Shown here one piece after another: positions 23,909 through 36,100 of a DNA stretch of 64,000 nucleotides. The notes beneath the pieces are model-generated. The model ran no database searches, was not told the origin of the DNA, and worked only from the letters and a program-made list of their open reading frames with translations. Source of the DNA: Linnemannia schmuckeri (Eukaryota > Mortierellomycota > Mortierellomycetes > Mortierellales > Mortierellaceae); contig JANATG010000007.1 of NCBI GenBank assembly GCA_029449235.1, forward strand, positions 682,001-746,000, written 5' to 3'. Position numbers and translations under genes: made by a program. Positions within the stretch are counted from its first letter, which is position 1, and each line of letters begins with the position of its first letter.

Positions 23909-24108
23909 TGTTACTGTTCTTCTTGTTGTTGGAAGGAGGTTGGAAAAGGAGCGAGGCAGGGGGTGATGGTTGTGAAAAGGGATGCAGATATAAATGCGAG
24001 TATTGCTTTTTTGTTAGGAGGTTGAGAAAAGAGAGAGGAGAGAGAGGAGAATGTTGAAAAGAGAAGAGGCGGTTGAAGAAAAAGAAAGGATGTGGGCAAG
24101 CGGGTCCT

Positions 24109-24116
24109 CTTAAATA
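24109..24116 (-). promoter_or_regulatory. TATA-like element of the carbonic anhydrase gene
   Basis: TATTTAAG on the minus strand, about 200 nt before the start codon at 23908. Confidence 0.4.
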
Positions 24117-24524
24117 CGGATTTCGTTTTTGTTTATGTCTTTGCCACCCTAGGGCCTTGATGGTTTTTGGTTGTTAATGATTATTATGTTTTTATTTTAT
24201 AATTGAGTATTGGGCTCCACTGTGAGCGTGAGGGCGCGTTTAGCGATGAAAGTGAATGGAAAGTGAAGTGAATGAGAGGATAGAAGAGGAAAAGGGCAAG
24301 TGACAAAAAAAGAAAACGTCTATAGAAGAATATAAATGGGCTATCGGATCTGCGGACAAGGTAGGAAGAGAAAAGAAGAGGCGGCGCAGGGCACGGCAAG
24401 CACGGCCAGGGAAGGAGAGGCAGGTAGGCCACAAGGTCAACAGAGAAAGAGACAAGTCTATGCAAAAATGTTGAACATGAAAGCCTAAAATAAAGCGAGC
24501 ACACAATATATTCATTTTCTACAT

Positions 24525-26863
24525 TTAGGCTAGGAGTTCGCGCTTGGCTTGCGGGTCCTCATTGATCTGACGAGCATTATACCCCTGGAGTTCGACCAGG
24601 GCCCGGAACTGCTCAAGGCCGATGGGGAAGGGTTCATACATTACATTCCATGCAGCATGCTCCGAACAAGGCGGGGCGGGGTTGTCAATGAGCCTGCATA
24701 TTCCCAGCGGTACGTGAAACCCTTAACGGCCTTGACCATGGTGAGAAATCGACAGACTTTAGGGGCAAGTCAACGTATGTTGCCTCTTCGTCGATGAGGG
24801 GCACGCCGGTGCAGATAATATCGTCGACTGTCGGTGGGAGCTTGTACTTTTCTGCGGTCGCGGCAGTCAATACAGCGTCGTCGGTGGCAATAGATGTGTC
24901 CTGGTTGTCCTGATTGTTCGCTGTTGACGACAACAGGTTGCTGCTGAGCGTTCTTGTTCTTGCTGTTGTTATTGTTATTTTATTGGTTGTTATTGTTGTT
25001 GTTATTGCTGTTCTTGTCGAGAGTGTCGAGACTATCAGTCTCGGCGATGTTCATGTTCATATTGACATCGACCTGATTCTCATCATCCTCATTATCACCA
25101 ACGGGCTCCGCACCAAAATCCTGCGATGAAAAATCGGTCTCATCCTCGGCATTGTACTCCGCCGCATCGTCATCCTCCTCATCGCCTTCCCTCCCCTCCT
25201 CATTATCCTGTTCATCGTCGTATTCTTGATCCTCATCATCGCCGTCGGCAAACTCGATAGAATCCGCGGAGGCGTCTTCAGTGAAAGCATAGGGATTGTT
25301 AATGAGACTCTCTTGCAATTGCTGTTTCTGGAGGTGTGAAACAAGATGGTGAGCGCGGACTTTTTCTGGAGGGCCGTCAGGTACTTGAAGAAGGGAACGT
25401 TCCTGGCCTGGGCCTGGAGAAGAATACCAATGACTACCAGCGACTGGTCGGTGGGGTATCGATGGACTAGGTGCAACTCGGCATCTAATCGTTCGTTGGT
25501 GCTGTTTCCCATCCATCTATAGACATGCATGATTTAGAACGAACATTTGAAAAAGAACCCAACGATCAGATATATTAAAAAGAACGGTGAGAACAAAGAC
25601 AGAATGAGAAGGAAAAGACAAATGAAAAATAGGTATTTTTTTTTTGCTTAGACGCTCTGTGCTGTACGTCTGAAAAGGGTCCATGAACACGTTCTAGGTT
25701 CCCACCGTATCGTTTTTTGGTTGTTTGTCATGCTCACTGGATTTTTTTTTCTCATATTTTTCCCTCCTTTCCCTGGTATCCAGGGATTCTCGACAAAAAC
25801 AAACTAAAAAACAAATCCGATCCCATCCACTCATCGCCATCCAATTTGCACAGACACACATCAGGATGGCAAAAATAAAAAAGAAAACAACAATACACCT
25901 CCACACCCTCTCTCTCTCTCTTATTTACAATACCATGACATGTCATAGCCATAATCATATGTCCATCATATTACCTGCATGTCATCCATTAATACGATGT
26001 TCACTCGGTGTATAGAAATGAAACTGCACCAGATCATTCACCTTCTTGCCAGTAGTAATTGTGTTATTATTGGCATTGGAACTAATGGTCCAGTCAACCT
26101 CGACAGTGTGTCCGTTAAAATGTGCGACGGCGTCCTTGAAGGTTTTTAGTCAAATATCATGGCTTTACGTGCGCAGCTGACGAAACGGGAGAGGGTATCG
26201 GCGTTGATGTCGACGGAGGACTGTTGGAGACTCTTGTCGCAGGCCATGTAGGCTGGGTTTAGGATACTTCAATGACTTGGGCCTGCCTTGCCTGCGCCGC
26301 ACTATTGACAGGAGAGATGAGCAAGAGAGTGAGTGAAAAAAGAGCGTCGCCGGAGATACATAGCCATGAACATGTATGGAAGAAAAAGTAAGAGCCCAGA
26401 ATTGGAGAGAGAAAGAGTGAGATAGGAAAGCGAAGAAAACGGTTACAGTCAATGAGAAGGTGTCAGAGCAGGCGCATTGCAGTGCGCAGACACGACTACG
26501 ACTACACTGACATACCCACATACACATGTCAACGGACAGGCAGGGGTTTGTTGAGAAATGTGCGATCGGGCAAATGAAGCTGTGCGCATGAGATTGCAAA
26601 AAAAGAAAAGAACAAAAACAAAAAAGAGAACCGCGCGGAGGTTTGACAGAGACGGAAGCGGTCGGCTGGACAAGGGAAGAAATGAAAAGAGAGAGAAGAG
26701 GAAGGGGGAAAAAGTGAGAAGAGAGGGAAAGGAGGCTATGCGGGTGATAAAAATACTTACATCCCAATGAGAACCTGGACCATCGCGCTTGGACAGGGTT
26801 TCTGCTGAGGTAATGACAGTGACTGAGGTTGCCACCAAAAACTAGGCCAAGCACAATCCTCAT
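24525..26863 (-). pseudogene. Decayed tandem copy of the alpha-carbonic anhydrase gene, with an acidic insert
   Basis: The copy has the same three-exon layout as its intact neighbour: exon 1 about 26863-26763, exon 2 about 26310-25985, exon 3 about 25484-24525. Lesions: an extra T in a T-run within the signal peptide; a base loss creating TAA after IFD; the second zinc His changed to Tyr (HFYTPSEH); an in-frame TGA after RING; a base loss after LTALQKK; a TAA inside an Asn run; a frameshift after VDFSP; and a CCCCG duplication in the TTPPCSE segment. The third zinc His (AELHLVH) and the C-terminal block (WNVMYEPFPIGLEQ...) are still readable. Exon 3 carries an Asp/Glu/Asn-rich insert of about 85 residues absent from the neighbour. 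Some single-base shifts lie in homopolymers and might be read errors, but the His-to-Tyr change, the TGA and the 5-bp duplication are not of that kind. Confidence 0.85.
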
Positions 26864-27569
26864 TATTATATTAAAGTGAGGCGGCAGACAGTTATATGTA
26901 TGGGTTTAGAGAGTAGAAAGAAATGTCGAAGGAATAATAGAGTAGGCAGAGAGTGAAAAAAGGAAAGAAGGACGAAAGGGTCGGTAGCCAATGTATACCT
27001 AGATAGACTATCAAAGATGAATGGACGCAAGGAATGAGTTGCCGAGTGAGAAAAGAGGAAAGAATGAGATTAGAGAGAGAAGGAACCAGAGTAGTGTAGT
27101 GGCAGCTAGAGGGGTCGTGGACTTGAGAATCTATCGATTATATTGTGTCGAGCAATAACACATATAGCGCACCCTTTTCAGACTTGAACCCCCTTTCAAT
27201 TTGTCCAAGTGCCCATTTTGTTCACATATGCAGAGGAATGGTGTGGAATGGCTATACGTCCTGAGTCTTACGGGAGGAGCTTTTTTTATTCTTGGCAATT
27301 GTTACTCCGTCGTTCGTCATGACCCATTGCTAGGTGTAGTGTATCTAGGACAAGTACGCGCGAGGATTGGCGGATAAGCCCCCACGCAAAAATAAAAAAG
27401 ACGCGCCGCCAATTTTAAAAGATCAGTCTCCAAAACAAACAAACAGTCCTTTTTGTGCAGTCGCGCTCAACCTCTCTCTCAAAAAAAAAAGACCAGGGAC
27501 ACTCACTCTTTCAGCTTTTCATCGCTTTCGACATCGCCCTCCAAACCTGCATCTCAACATACACACACA
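26864..27569. other. Divergent intergenic region
   Basis: Lies between the carbonic anhydrase pseudogene (minus) and DPB2 (plus). No gene is seen. The left part is purine-rich on the plus strand, as expected for a minus-strand 5' flank. Confidence 0.5.
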
Positions 27570-28709
27570 ATGTCGACAGCAAGGGCAAAGTTAGTCATTA
27601 GGAAACAAATCGTCAGGTCCTTCAAAAAGCAGCAGCTCACCCTGCAGGCTGATGCCATGACCTTTCTCGAAGACACTCTGGAGGCACAGAATGTACCCCC
27701 CGAGGACCTGAACGACACCCTCGACAACATCGTTTCTGGATATGTCGCCCGTGAAGGTATTTAGGACGATTCAGTCACATTGGGATATGTATCTAACTGC
27801 AGAGGGATGACGATACTGACCAACAATAAAACCAAATATACCTCTTACTATAGGACTCAGCCTGGTCAGCCGGGCGAGACTGGAGATTGTCCTGGAGAGC
27901 ATGCAAAAGTGGACTCACCACTTGCATGAGAAGCCAACCAGGAACACATTGGACCCTCACAAGTCACAGCAGGTCCTTTCACAATCAACAAACTACTCTT
28001 CATCACAGCATAACTACCAACATTCTCAGCAGCGACCCAACCCAGAGGACCTGGAATCGATCGATATGGACTCGATGCGTGACCGGATCCACGAGATGGA
28101 GGGCGAACAGCGTATGGGAGAACGGCGCCAGTACGATGACGACGATCTTTTCATGGAAGGCACTCACGACGGGATGTCACAGATGGAAGGATTTGCAGAC
28201 GATGATGCGGACGATGTCGATATCACCGAGATGCTGCACGTCATTGACGCCTTTTCGATGCCTCGCTGGCGTTGGGCTTCAGACATCAAGACCTTCACTC
28301 GTGCCGATTCATCCGCATCAGCCAACCCACGGGAATCCGATGCCCAACGCAACGGTTCGACTCGCGCTGCCACCACTTCAAACACCAACCATGTTCTCGG
28401 GCAAGCAGAGGAAAAGACGGCCATGTTTAGGGCTCGCTATCACGTCTTGTTGCAGCGAATCATGCGCAACGAGTGCTTTGCGCCACCGGTCTTCACTGGA
28501 GGAATGGAGCAGGACCGGTATCTGAAGCTGACGCCACTCAAGGCTCTCAAGGGACGGTGCGGAGAGAGATTCTTGATGTTTGGAATGTTGGTCCAGATGG
28601 GTGACGGCAAGTACTGTCTGGAGGATGCGGATGATCGTGTTGAGCTTATCATGGATCACAGCGTAAGTTTTCATTCTCAATTGGCCAAGGATTTTGAACA
28701 AAGGAGTAG

Positions 28710-28753
<44 letters not shown>

Positions 28754-30267
28754 GACAGTGCAAACTGATGCTATTTTGACTTGTAATTAATTAGCAAAAC
28801 TCGGCGGGGCTGTTCACAGAAAACTGCTTTGTTCTAGTGGAGGGACAGTACACGGATGATAATGTTATTATTGTCGAGACCATTGGATTGCCTCCTCCAG
28901 AACTTCGTGATGAAACAAAGTACGTTGTGACTATATGAGCACTCAAGCTGGAATCCTGCGCTGCACATTTATGGAGTTTTTTTTCATTAACATATGGTTC
29001 GATCTTGTCTCACTAGGAAAGTCTTTGGAAATATCGACTTTTTGGGCGCACCGAGGGAGATGAGAAGCGAGGAGCAGCTCAAGGTCATTGCACAGGAGTA
29101 CGAAGACATCTCGTTTGTCATTCTCTCAGATATCTGGCTGGACCAACCTAAGGTACATCATCTCTTCCACTGCACCAAAGCTTTTTTCATGTTAGGGGCC
29201 ACATGTTGAGGGCGGCATTGACTAATTCCTTCCATGATCTCTTTGGTTATGCAGACGTTTGCTACTCTGCGGACGATCTTTGAGGGTTACTCTAATTCTA
29301 CACTGCCTTTGGCGTTCATCATGTGCGGCAGCTTCAAATCCCAGCCCTTTCTCTACAACGGACTCGAGTCAGGACAATACAGGGATGGCTTCAACGCACT
29401 TGCGGAATTAATTGCAGAATTCCCTACCATGGCTACTTTTAGTTATTTCATCTTTGTCCCTGGTCCCAATGATCCCTGGGGCGCCAGCATTCTGCCCAGA
29501 CCCAAGATTCCGGATTTTTATACTGCCAAAATCAGATCCCTCGTGAAGCGATCTATCTTTGCCTCCAACCCATGCAGGTACATACTAGTCGTCCTCACGC
29601 TCTATTGATCTGAGCAACGAATGATACTTGATACGTACTAACCATGCTATTATGGTTGTTTGATTTGAAATGTAGAATCAAGTACTGTGACCAAGAGATT
29701 GTTATTTTCCGCGAGGACATCCTTAATCGACTTTTGCGTAACTGTATCGTCCCTCCCTGCGGCGATGTTGTCATCCAAAAGCAACTTGTCAGAACTATTA
29801 TTGATGGTGCTCACCTCTGCCCTCTGCCCTTGACAACGCGGCAAGTGTCGTGGGCTCATGACCATGCACTTCGTATCTACCCTATCCCCGACGCTGTAAG
29901 TTTAGCCCTGTCGTGATTATATGTTGATTGTAATTGGTGGATGGCAAGCGAGGATATGAGTGATAACAACGGACCTCTAAACCCGCCTATTGTTTGCTTA
30001 TCATTGTCGATAGCTCATTTTGGCAGACAAGTTTGAGGCGTACAACTTCAAGTACCAGAACTGTCATTGCATGAACCCAGGAAGTTTTCCAACTAGCGAT
30101 TATTCTTGGATGGTGTACTATCCGGCTAGCAGGCGCTCCGACATTTGGTACGTATCCCTGTGGGTTCTTTCGATATTGCTTTTTGATGTGATTCAAGAAC
30201 CCATTACTGACAACTATGGCATGCTTTTGTTCATTTTTCTAGCCAAATACCCAAGCCTGTGCGATAG
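27570..30267 (+). CDS. DPB2: DNA polymerase epsilon subunit B (POLE2/Dpb2)
   Basis: Eight exons (27570-27756, 27854-28662, 28795-28919, 29017-29152, 29255-29577, 29676-29895, 30014-30147, 30243-30267) close in phase to 652 residues. Yeast Dpb2 has 689 and human POLE2 527. The subunit is essential for leading-strand replication and links polymerase epsilon to the CMG helicase. The N-terminal helical domain (residues 1-80: RSFKKQQLTLQADAMTFLEDTLE) is typical. A 100-residue acidic, disordered linker follows, then the OB-fold region (YHVLLQRIMRNE, LKLTPLKALKG, FLMFGMLVQMGDGKYCLED) and the inactive calcineurin-like phosphoesterase domain (FVILSDIWLDQPK, FIMCGSF, FVPGPNDPW). The ending LILADKFEAYNFKYQNCHCMNPGSF is characteristic. 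Intron 2 contains a 38-T run before its acceptor. The last exon encodes only eight residues. Confidence 0.92.
28713..28750 (+). repeat. Poly-T run (38) inside DPB2 intron 2
   Basis: An uninterrupted T-run in the intron between 28663 and 28794, about 44 nt before the acceptor AG. Confidence 0.9.
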
Positions 30268-30292
30268 ATGTCCAACTCAATTTGCTGCATTA

Positions 30293-30298
30293 ATAAAA
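30293..30298 (+). terminator. AATAAA polyadenylation signal of DPB2
   Basis: AATAAA 26 nt after the DPB2 stop codon. Confidence 0.6.
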
Positions 30299-30546
30299 TC
30301 TTACACATGTAATGCTGCAGTCGAGTATGGGTGATTGCCCTGAAAAATGTTAAAAATGCTAAAGTCCAAAGATAAAAGATCAGCCACAGAGTCGGGACAA
30401 TTCGCCCAATCAAAAAGCAGGACAGGTGTGAAATCCACATAAGGGGGGCAAAGCAGTGTCGTACTTTTTTTGCTTTTCTTTCCATCTCAAAAGGAAACTC
30501 TCTTCCACAACCATACATCCCACACACACTTCCACAAACATCAACC

Positions 30547-31320
30547 ATGTGCAAACACATCCTTAACGTCCAGGTACAACATTGTCTCCAGGAACAGCAA
30601 GCGACAATGACGACAGTTTCGACTCATGGAACTGGAACAGGAATAACCTGTCGAGTTTTTGTTTACCAAGATGAGAGATCTCATAAACTAAGATGCTCCT
30701 CCATCGTTGTGTTCATGCTTCGTCGCTAGGCCTCCATCCGTGCCCCTTGCTGCAAACAATGGTTCGACTGTGCTGAATGTCATGGTGAGGTCTCGGACCA
30801 TCCATTGAGAAAGACGACCGAGATGATCTTTGGCTGTAAAAAATGCAAAAAGGTCTTCCGCAAGGATATGGAGTACGTTTCTCGTACTGGATTGAATTGT
30901 GCATCCTTTTGAGAAAAATTCTTTATTTTACTTTATTTTTTTTTCCAGGTGAAAGGTTATGGCCACTTGCTTACTTCCTGTTGTTCTGCCTTATAACTTT
31001 TGTAGCCATTTTGAGGAGGAGGATGAATACTGCCCACACTGCGACAATAAGTATATTGTGGAAGCCAAGACGCCACAGATGGCTATCTCTGTCGAGGGAC
31101 ATGACGCGAGAATGGGGGAGAGGTAAATGCATTCAAGGACTATTATTTACTATGGGAGATATTTTCGATCATTTTTCCCGTGGATCCATTGTTCACTGGT
31201 CTCTGCTAACTCTTTTTCTTGATACGAATGAGTAGATTCGAAAAGGATTTGCGGTTGAAGGAGGACAACTTAAAAACTGTCTTTGATATGGATGCAGATA
31301 TTTCTCATAGGATGGGATAA
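30547..31320 (+). CDS. CHY-type zinc finger protein (Hot13-like)
   Basis: Four exons (30547-30573, 30730-30872, 31006-31122, 31236-31320) give 123 residues, all in phase. The first exon encodes only MCKHILNVQ. Zinc-ligand pattern: CKH, then APCCKQWFDCAECH, then FGCKKCKKVF and EYCPHC, which fits the CHY zinc-finger fold. In yeast the small CHY protein Hot13 works in the mitochondrial intermembrane space on the Mia40 import relay; larger CHY proteins are RING ubiquitin ligases. No RING or targeting signal is seen here, so the Hot13-like type is favoured by size. The C-terminal 40 residues are charged and helical-looking (FEKDLRLKEDNLKTVFD). It follows DPB2 in tandem with a 279-bp gap. Confidence 0.7.
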
Positions 31321-31508
31321 GTGCATGGATTACATACAAAGAGGCAGGCGGGATTTAGAACAAGCAGGCAAAGGATCCTCAGCCATCAACTACAGCTCTT
31401 TTCAGATCTAAGAATTAGTCCGCCACCATTACCAGGAGTTGCCCAGGAACCACACCCATTGATGCTCGATCCAACGCTATCTACCAACTGTAAAAAAACA
31501 AGGGTCTA

Positions 31509-31514
31509 AATAAA
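31509..31514 (+). terminator. AATAAA polyadenylation signal of the CHY gene
   Basis: AATAAA about 190 nt after the stop, just before the convergent FMC1-like gene ends. Confidence 0.4.
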
Positions 31515-31600
31515 GAACCTATACGTCAATGCAGCGAAGGAGAATGACTATAGTACAAGTGTCGTGTTGTTGTTTTTATTCCATAGTCCTATTCATGAAA

Positions 31601-32354
31601 TTATTCCTTGATCTTGCGATCTCCAGCGCGTCCGAGATCATCCTGGGCCTGCTCAGCAAATCCAAAGGCCTTGGGGATCATGTAAGTACGCTTCTTGGGT
31701 TCCTCGGGTTTCTCCAGCTCCTTGTAGGGTTCCGTTACAGTCTCAGTTGCCTCTGTTTTTGCTGATACTGTTGCGTTTAATTTGATATCCTTGTAAGAGA
31801 ATCGGGGAGGTGCAACAAGTTCTTTATCCTTTTGGGAATCGTCAAATTCCAAGGGCATCTCGAAGCCGACCATCTTTGCGGTCTTGTCGACCTGCAAGCC
31901 CTTCTCTTCGTCCCAGAACGCGGGGTTGTATCTCTCAACCAATTCCTACGAGCATATTCCGATCCGCGAAAGGAGAGGTTAGTGTGATACATGGATCGAT
32001 CTATCCAGCGCAGCTGCATCAATTAATCACTAATTGCTCCTGTTTTCATTTTCCTCAATTGAGTTGGCTCATATTTTATACCTTGTGGCGACGTTGGCTC
32101 TCGAGGTAGACGGCGAGATCTTCACCATCAGTCTGAAGCTTCTGCAGCTTTACAGGGTCGGATTCGTTGGCGTTCTTGCGGAAGGAGTCCTTGAGGGCGT
32201 CGGTCCAGACCTTGTTGGCGTGGACGTTGATACCGAGGAGGCCCGTGCCGGTACGGAGTTCGTTGGGGTGAGTGTATTGGAGGTGCAGTTCCTTGAGAAT
32301 GCGTCTGAAGTGGGACAAGCTCTGGGAACGTGCTGCTGCTGCTGCTGATGTCAT
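31601..32354 (-). CDS. FMC1: FMC1-like mitochondrial ATP synthase assembly factor (LYR superfamily)
   Basis: Exons 32354-32082 and 31945-31601 join in phase 0 to 205 residues. The N-terminal SHFRRILKELHLQY resembles the first helix of LYR-like FMC1 proteins. After two more helices (VWTDALKDSFRKNANE, LQTDGEDLAVYLESQRRHKELVERYN) comes QVDKTAKMVGFEMP, which matches the conserved 'GLVGLKLP'-type end of human FMC1. FMC1 helps the chaperone Atp12 in F1 assembly in the mitochondrial matrix. The protein is longer than yeast Fmc1 (155) because of a C-terminal charged extension of about 75 residues. The Ala/Arg/Ser-rich start (TSAAAAARSQS) could act in targeting. A TTTATT on the plus strand at 31575-31580 is a likely polyadenylation signal. 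The assignment rests on two short motifs. Confidence 0.6.
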
Positions 32355-32928
32355 TGCTGAGTCTGTGTCCTGTTGGTTGGTTGGTGGTTGAGTGATGCAG
32401 CTGAATGAGTAAAGGCGACTTCAGGAACTGATCAACAAAGGATAAGGTAAAGATTGATGAATAAGCCACAGTCACCTTTTGGAGAATTTGAGAGAGGAAA
32501 TAAAGAATGTGGAGATGCAGGATGGAAATAAGTGAGCCGGTATCAAGTTGGGCCAATGGCTGGTCTCTCCGGGGACCCCTAGTCCACACCCACGGATGCA
32601 GGCAGGGCGAGAGCACGATCTTGTTTTTCTTTGTCCTCTGTTGTTGTTTCTTTCCCCCACGCCCTTTCATAGATCGTCGTTTCGATTTCTCCTTCTCCTC
32701 CTTCTTCCTTCCCCGGAGGAGCGGGACAAAAGGAGTCCGGCGGCGGGTTCTTTTACTTGTGCCCTGCCAATGCCCTTAGTCCCTGACTGGCTGATCAAAC
32801 AACAAATATATAAGCTGTATCACTACTTGAATGTGATCAGAGTTACTCTCGATCTCCCTTTATTGGGGTCTCTTTTCCTTCGGTCATTGTTCTCCCTTTT
32901 CCCTTTGTTTGCTTCCCCCTCCTTTTTT

Positions 32929-32980
<52 letters not shown>

Positions 32981-33139
32981 TTCTCCCTCCATCTCCTCTT
33001 CTCTCTTTTCTCTTCTCATTCTTTTCCTTCTCATCCCTCTCCCTTCTCCCTCCTTCCTGCTTGCTGCATTCATTCCCCCACTTCCTGTCTTCTCCTACTT
33101 CTTCCCTCTCCCCTCACTTTTAATTGAAACACAGCCATC
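32355..33139. promoter_or_regulatory. Divergent promoter region with a 47-T run
   Basis: Lies between the FMC1-like gene (minus) and the acyl-CoA synthetase gene (plus). It contains an uninterrupted T-run at 32931-32977, about 160 nt before the synthetase start and flanked by C/T-rich sequence on the same strand. No gene was found. Confidence 0.5.
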
Positions 33140-36100
33140 ATGCCCCACTTCACCAAATACAACTTGGACAAGCAGAGTATCGAGGTCCCCGGCACCCGCA
33201 CCCCTGGTGCCACAGGCAAGTCTGCTCCACATTTGCTCTTATCCTACATGTTCCATGCTTCCCTCTCCACTCGATCACGGCACATTTTTTTTATCCACCG
33301 CTGCTTCCTTCCTCTCGCTCGCATGGACAAATTACTACACCTGCTGTCTTCTCGAGACTCTTTAATTGTAACGGCGACAGAGACCTGATCTCCCGAGCGC
33401 CTCTACTCCTCTCCTTTCGCACACAAATTCACTAACCCTCTAGCTCCTCTTTACATACTCTACTCCAAACACTCTCGCATTGTAATCTAATAATTATCAC
33501 TTGACATGCACTCCAGGTCACTACAGACATGCCGCCTATGCTGATGCCTTGGTCAACAACATCCGCGATGCCCCCCACATCCAGACCCTCTACGATATGT
33601 GGCAGAACTGTAAGTCATCTCTCTCTAATTGGACCTCGGTTCCTTCTTGTCTGTCTCACACACTATGAAGAAGAGCTCAAAACTTACAACCTCTTTCTAT
33701 TTTGTTATCGATCAACAATGCCATCTTTATTGTTCTGTGATACTCCAGCGGTGACAAAGTATGCCGACAACGACTTCTTGGGTCACCGTCCCTTCAACAC
33801 CGTTGCCCAGACTTATGGCGGCTACACCTGGGAGACCTACCGCCAAATCAACCAGCGCGTCAATGCCTTTGGAAGCGGTATTATGCACTTGAACGAGGTG
33901 ATCTTGGGCAATGAGCAGCTCAACCGCTGGTCGCTCGGTATCTGGTCGCATGGCCGCCCTGAGTGGTTCATTACCGAGATGAGCTGCAATACCTACAACC
34001 TGGTCTCTGTTGCGCTTTATGATACTTTGGGTGCTGATGCTGTCGAGTACATTGTCAACCACGCCGACATCCAAATTGTCGTCTCCAGCGGTAAGGAACA
34101 CCTCTCTTGTTTTGCCTTTGCATCGCACACACACGCAACCCACGTGAAATTTGTTTTTTTCGATCGTTGTGATTTTCCATTTGGAGACATTCTTATGCAG
34201 TGACTGTTCCAACGAAGGGGACAAGGACTGACCTTTAGGTTCTTCAAAATAAATTAATTACATAGCCAACCATGTCGCGTCGATGCTCGAGAATGCCGAC
34301 AAGTTGCCCAAGTTGAAGGCCATCGTCAGCATGGACTCGCTCCACGACACCGTCCCCGTTCCCGGCGCCACCTCCGCCTCCCAGGTCCTCCGCGCCTGGG
34401 GCGCCGAGAAGGGCATCAAAGTCTACGACTTCAACGAGATCGAGAACCTCGGCAAGGAGTTCCCCCGCAAGCACCTGCCTCCCCAGGCCGACGAGGGTAC
34501 ATTATACTAACTGGTGTCGCTCATTCTATCGCTCATTGGTTTTTTATTTACGACTTGAACCTAACTTTGACGTGTAATTGCATGCTCCTGATGGTATTAG
34601 TTGCCTCGCTCTGCTACACTTCCGGAACCACTGGCAAGCCTGTATGTTGGATTGTTGCGAAGCAATTGATGCAGGACTTTTGTATTATAACCACATTGTG
34701 TGAATTACATTTCTAACGCGTGAGCTTTCATGTTTTCGTATTCGCTTAATAGAAAGGTGCCATGTTGACTCACAAGAACTTTGTCGCCACTGTCGGCACC
34801 AACCGCGAGGGCATGATCTTCACCGAGGACGATGTCTTGATTAGGTACGAACGCGATTCTTGCGTATTTTACTGTCAAGAACTAATCGATGCACGAAATT
34901 TAGCAATGCAGAAGGACTAATTTTTGATTGACGTTTCGTATATTCTATAATAGTTTCTTGCCCCTTGCTCACATCATGGGACGTGTCATTGATACTTGCT
35001 CCATGTACGCCGGAGGCAAGATTGGTTACTTCAGGTACGTTCCTTCTCTTCTCTTCATTCTAGTTCAATACGTTATCGGCAATCCCATCATATGTAATAG
35101 CTGACATTTTTTCACGCGCAATTCGAACTGATGAAATAGAGGAGATATTCTCTTGCTGCTTGAGGATGTCGGTGAGCTTCGCCCCACCTTCTTCCCTGCT
35201 GTCCCTCGTCTTTTGAACCGCATTTACGCCAAGTTGGTCGCTTCGACCATCGAAGCTCCCGGTTTGGTCGGTGCCTTGGCTCGCCGCGGTGTTGCTACCA
35301 AGATGGCCAACTTGGCTGCCGGCAAGGGTGTCAACCACGCTCTTTGGGACCGTCTGTTGTTCAACAAGGTCAAGATGGCTCTTGGTGGTCGTGTTCAGGT
35401 CATTTTGACCGGATCTGCCCCCATTGCCAAGGAGGTTTTGAGCTTCTTGAGAATCGCCTTTGGATGTGTCGTCTTGGAGGGATATGGATCCACCGAGGGC
35501 ATGGCCACCGCCACCATTACCATGGCCGAGTAAGTCTCTCTTTCCTTGTCGCTTGTCAACGTATGTTACTTCAACTGTTTAGTAGCCGTGCTTTATTCTC
35601 GAATAACTTATTCACCAAGAACATGCATTTATTGTCGCTTAGTGAATTTATTCCTGGACATATTGGAAACCCAAGAGCTGGATGCGAGATCAAGCTGGTA
35701 GATGTCCCCGAGATGAACTACCGCTCGACCGATCAGCCTTTCCCTCGCGGAGAGATCTGCATCCGTGGAGACACTGTCTTCAAGGGCTACTTTAAGGATG
35801 AGCAGAACACCAAGGAGACCATCGACCCTGAAGGTTGGCTCGCTACTGGCGACATTGGATTCATTGACAACCGTGGATGCTTCACCATCATCGACCGCAA
35901 GAAGAATATCTTCAAGCTGGCCCAGGGAGAGTACATTGCTCCCGAGAAGTTGGAGAACGTGTTGGGTGCACGCTGCAACCTGGTCCAGCAGATCTACGTC
36001 CATGGTGATTCTTTGGAGTCAACTCTCGTCGCCGTCGTTGTTCCCGAGCCCGAGACTTTTGTTCCATTCGCCAACGCCATCGCCGGCGCCTCGGTCGCAG

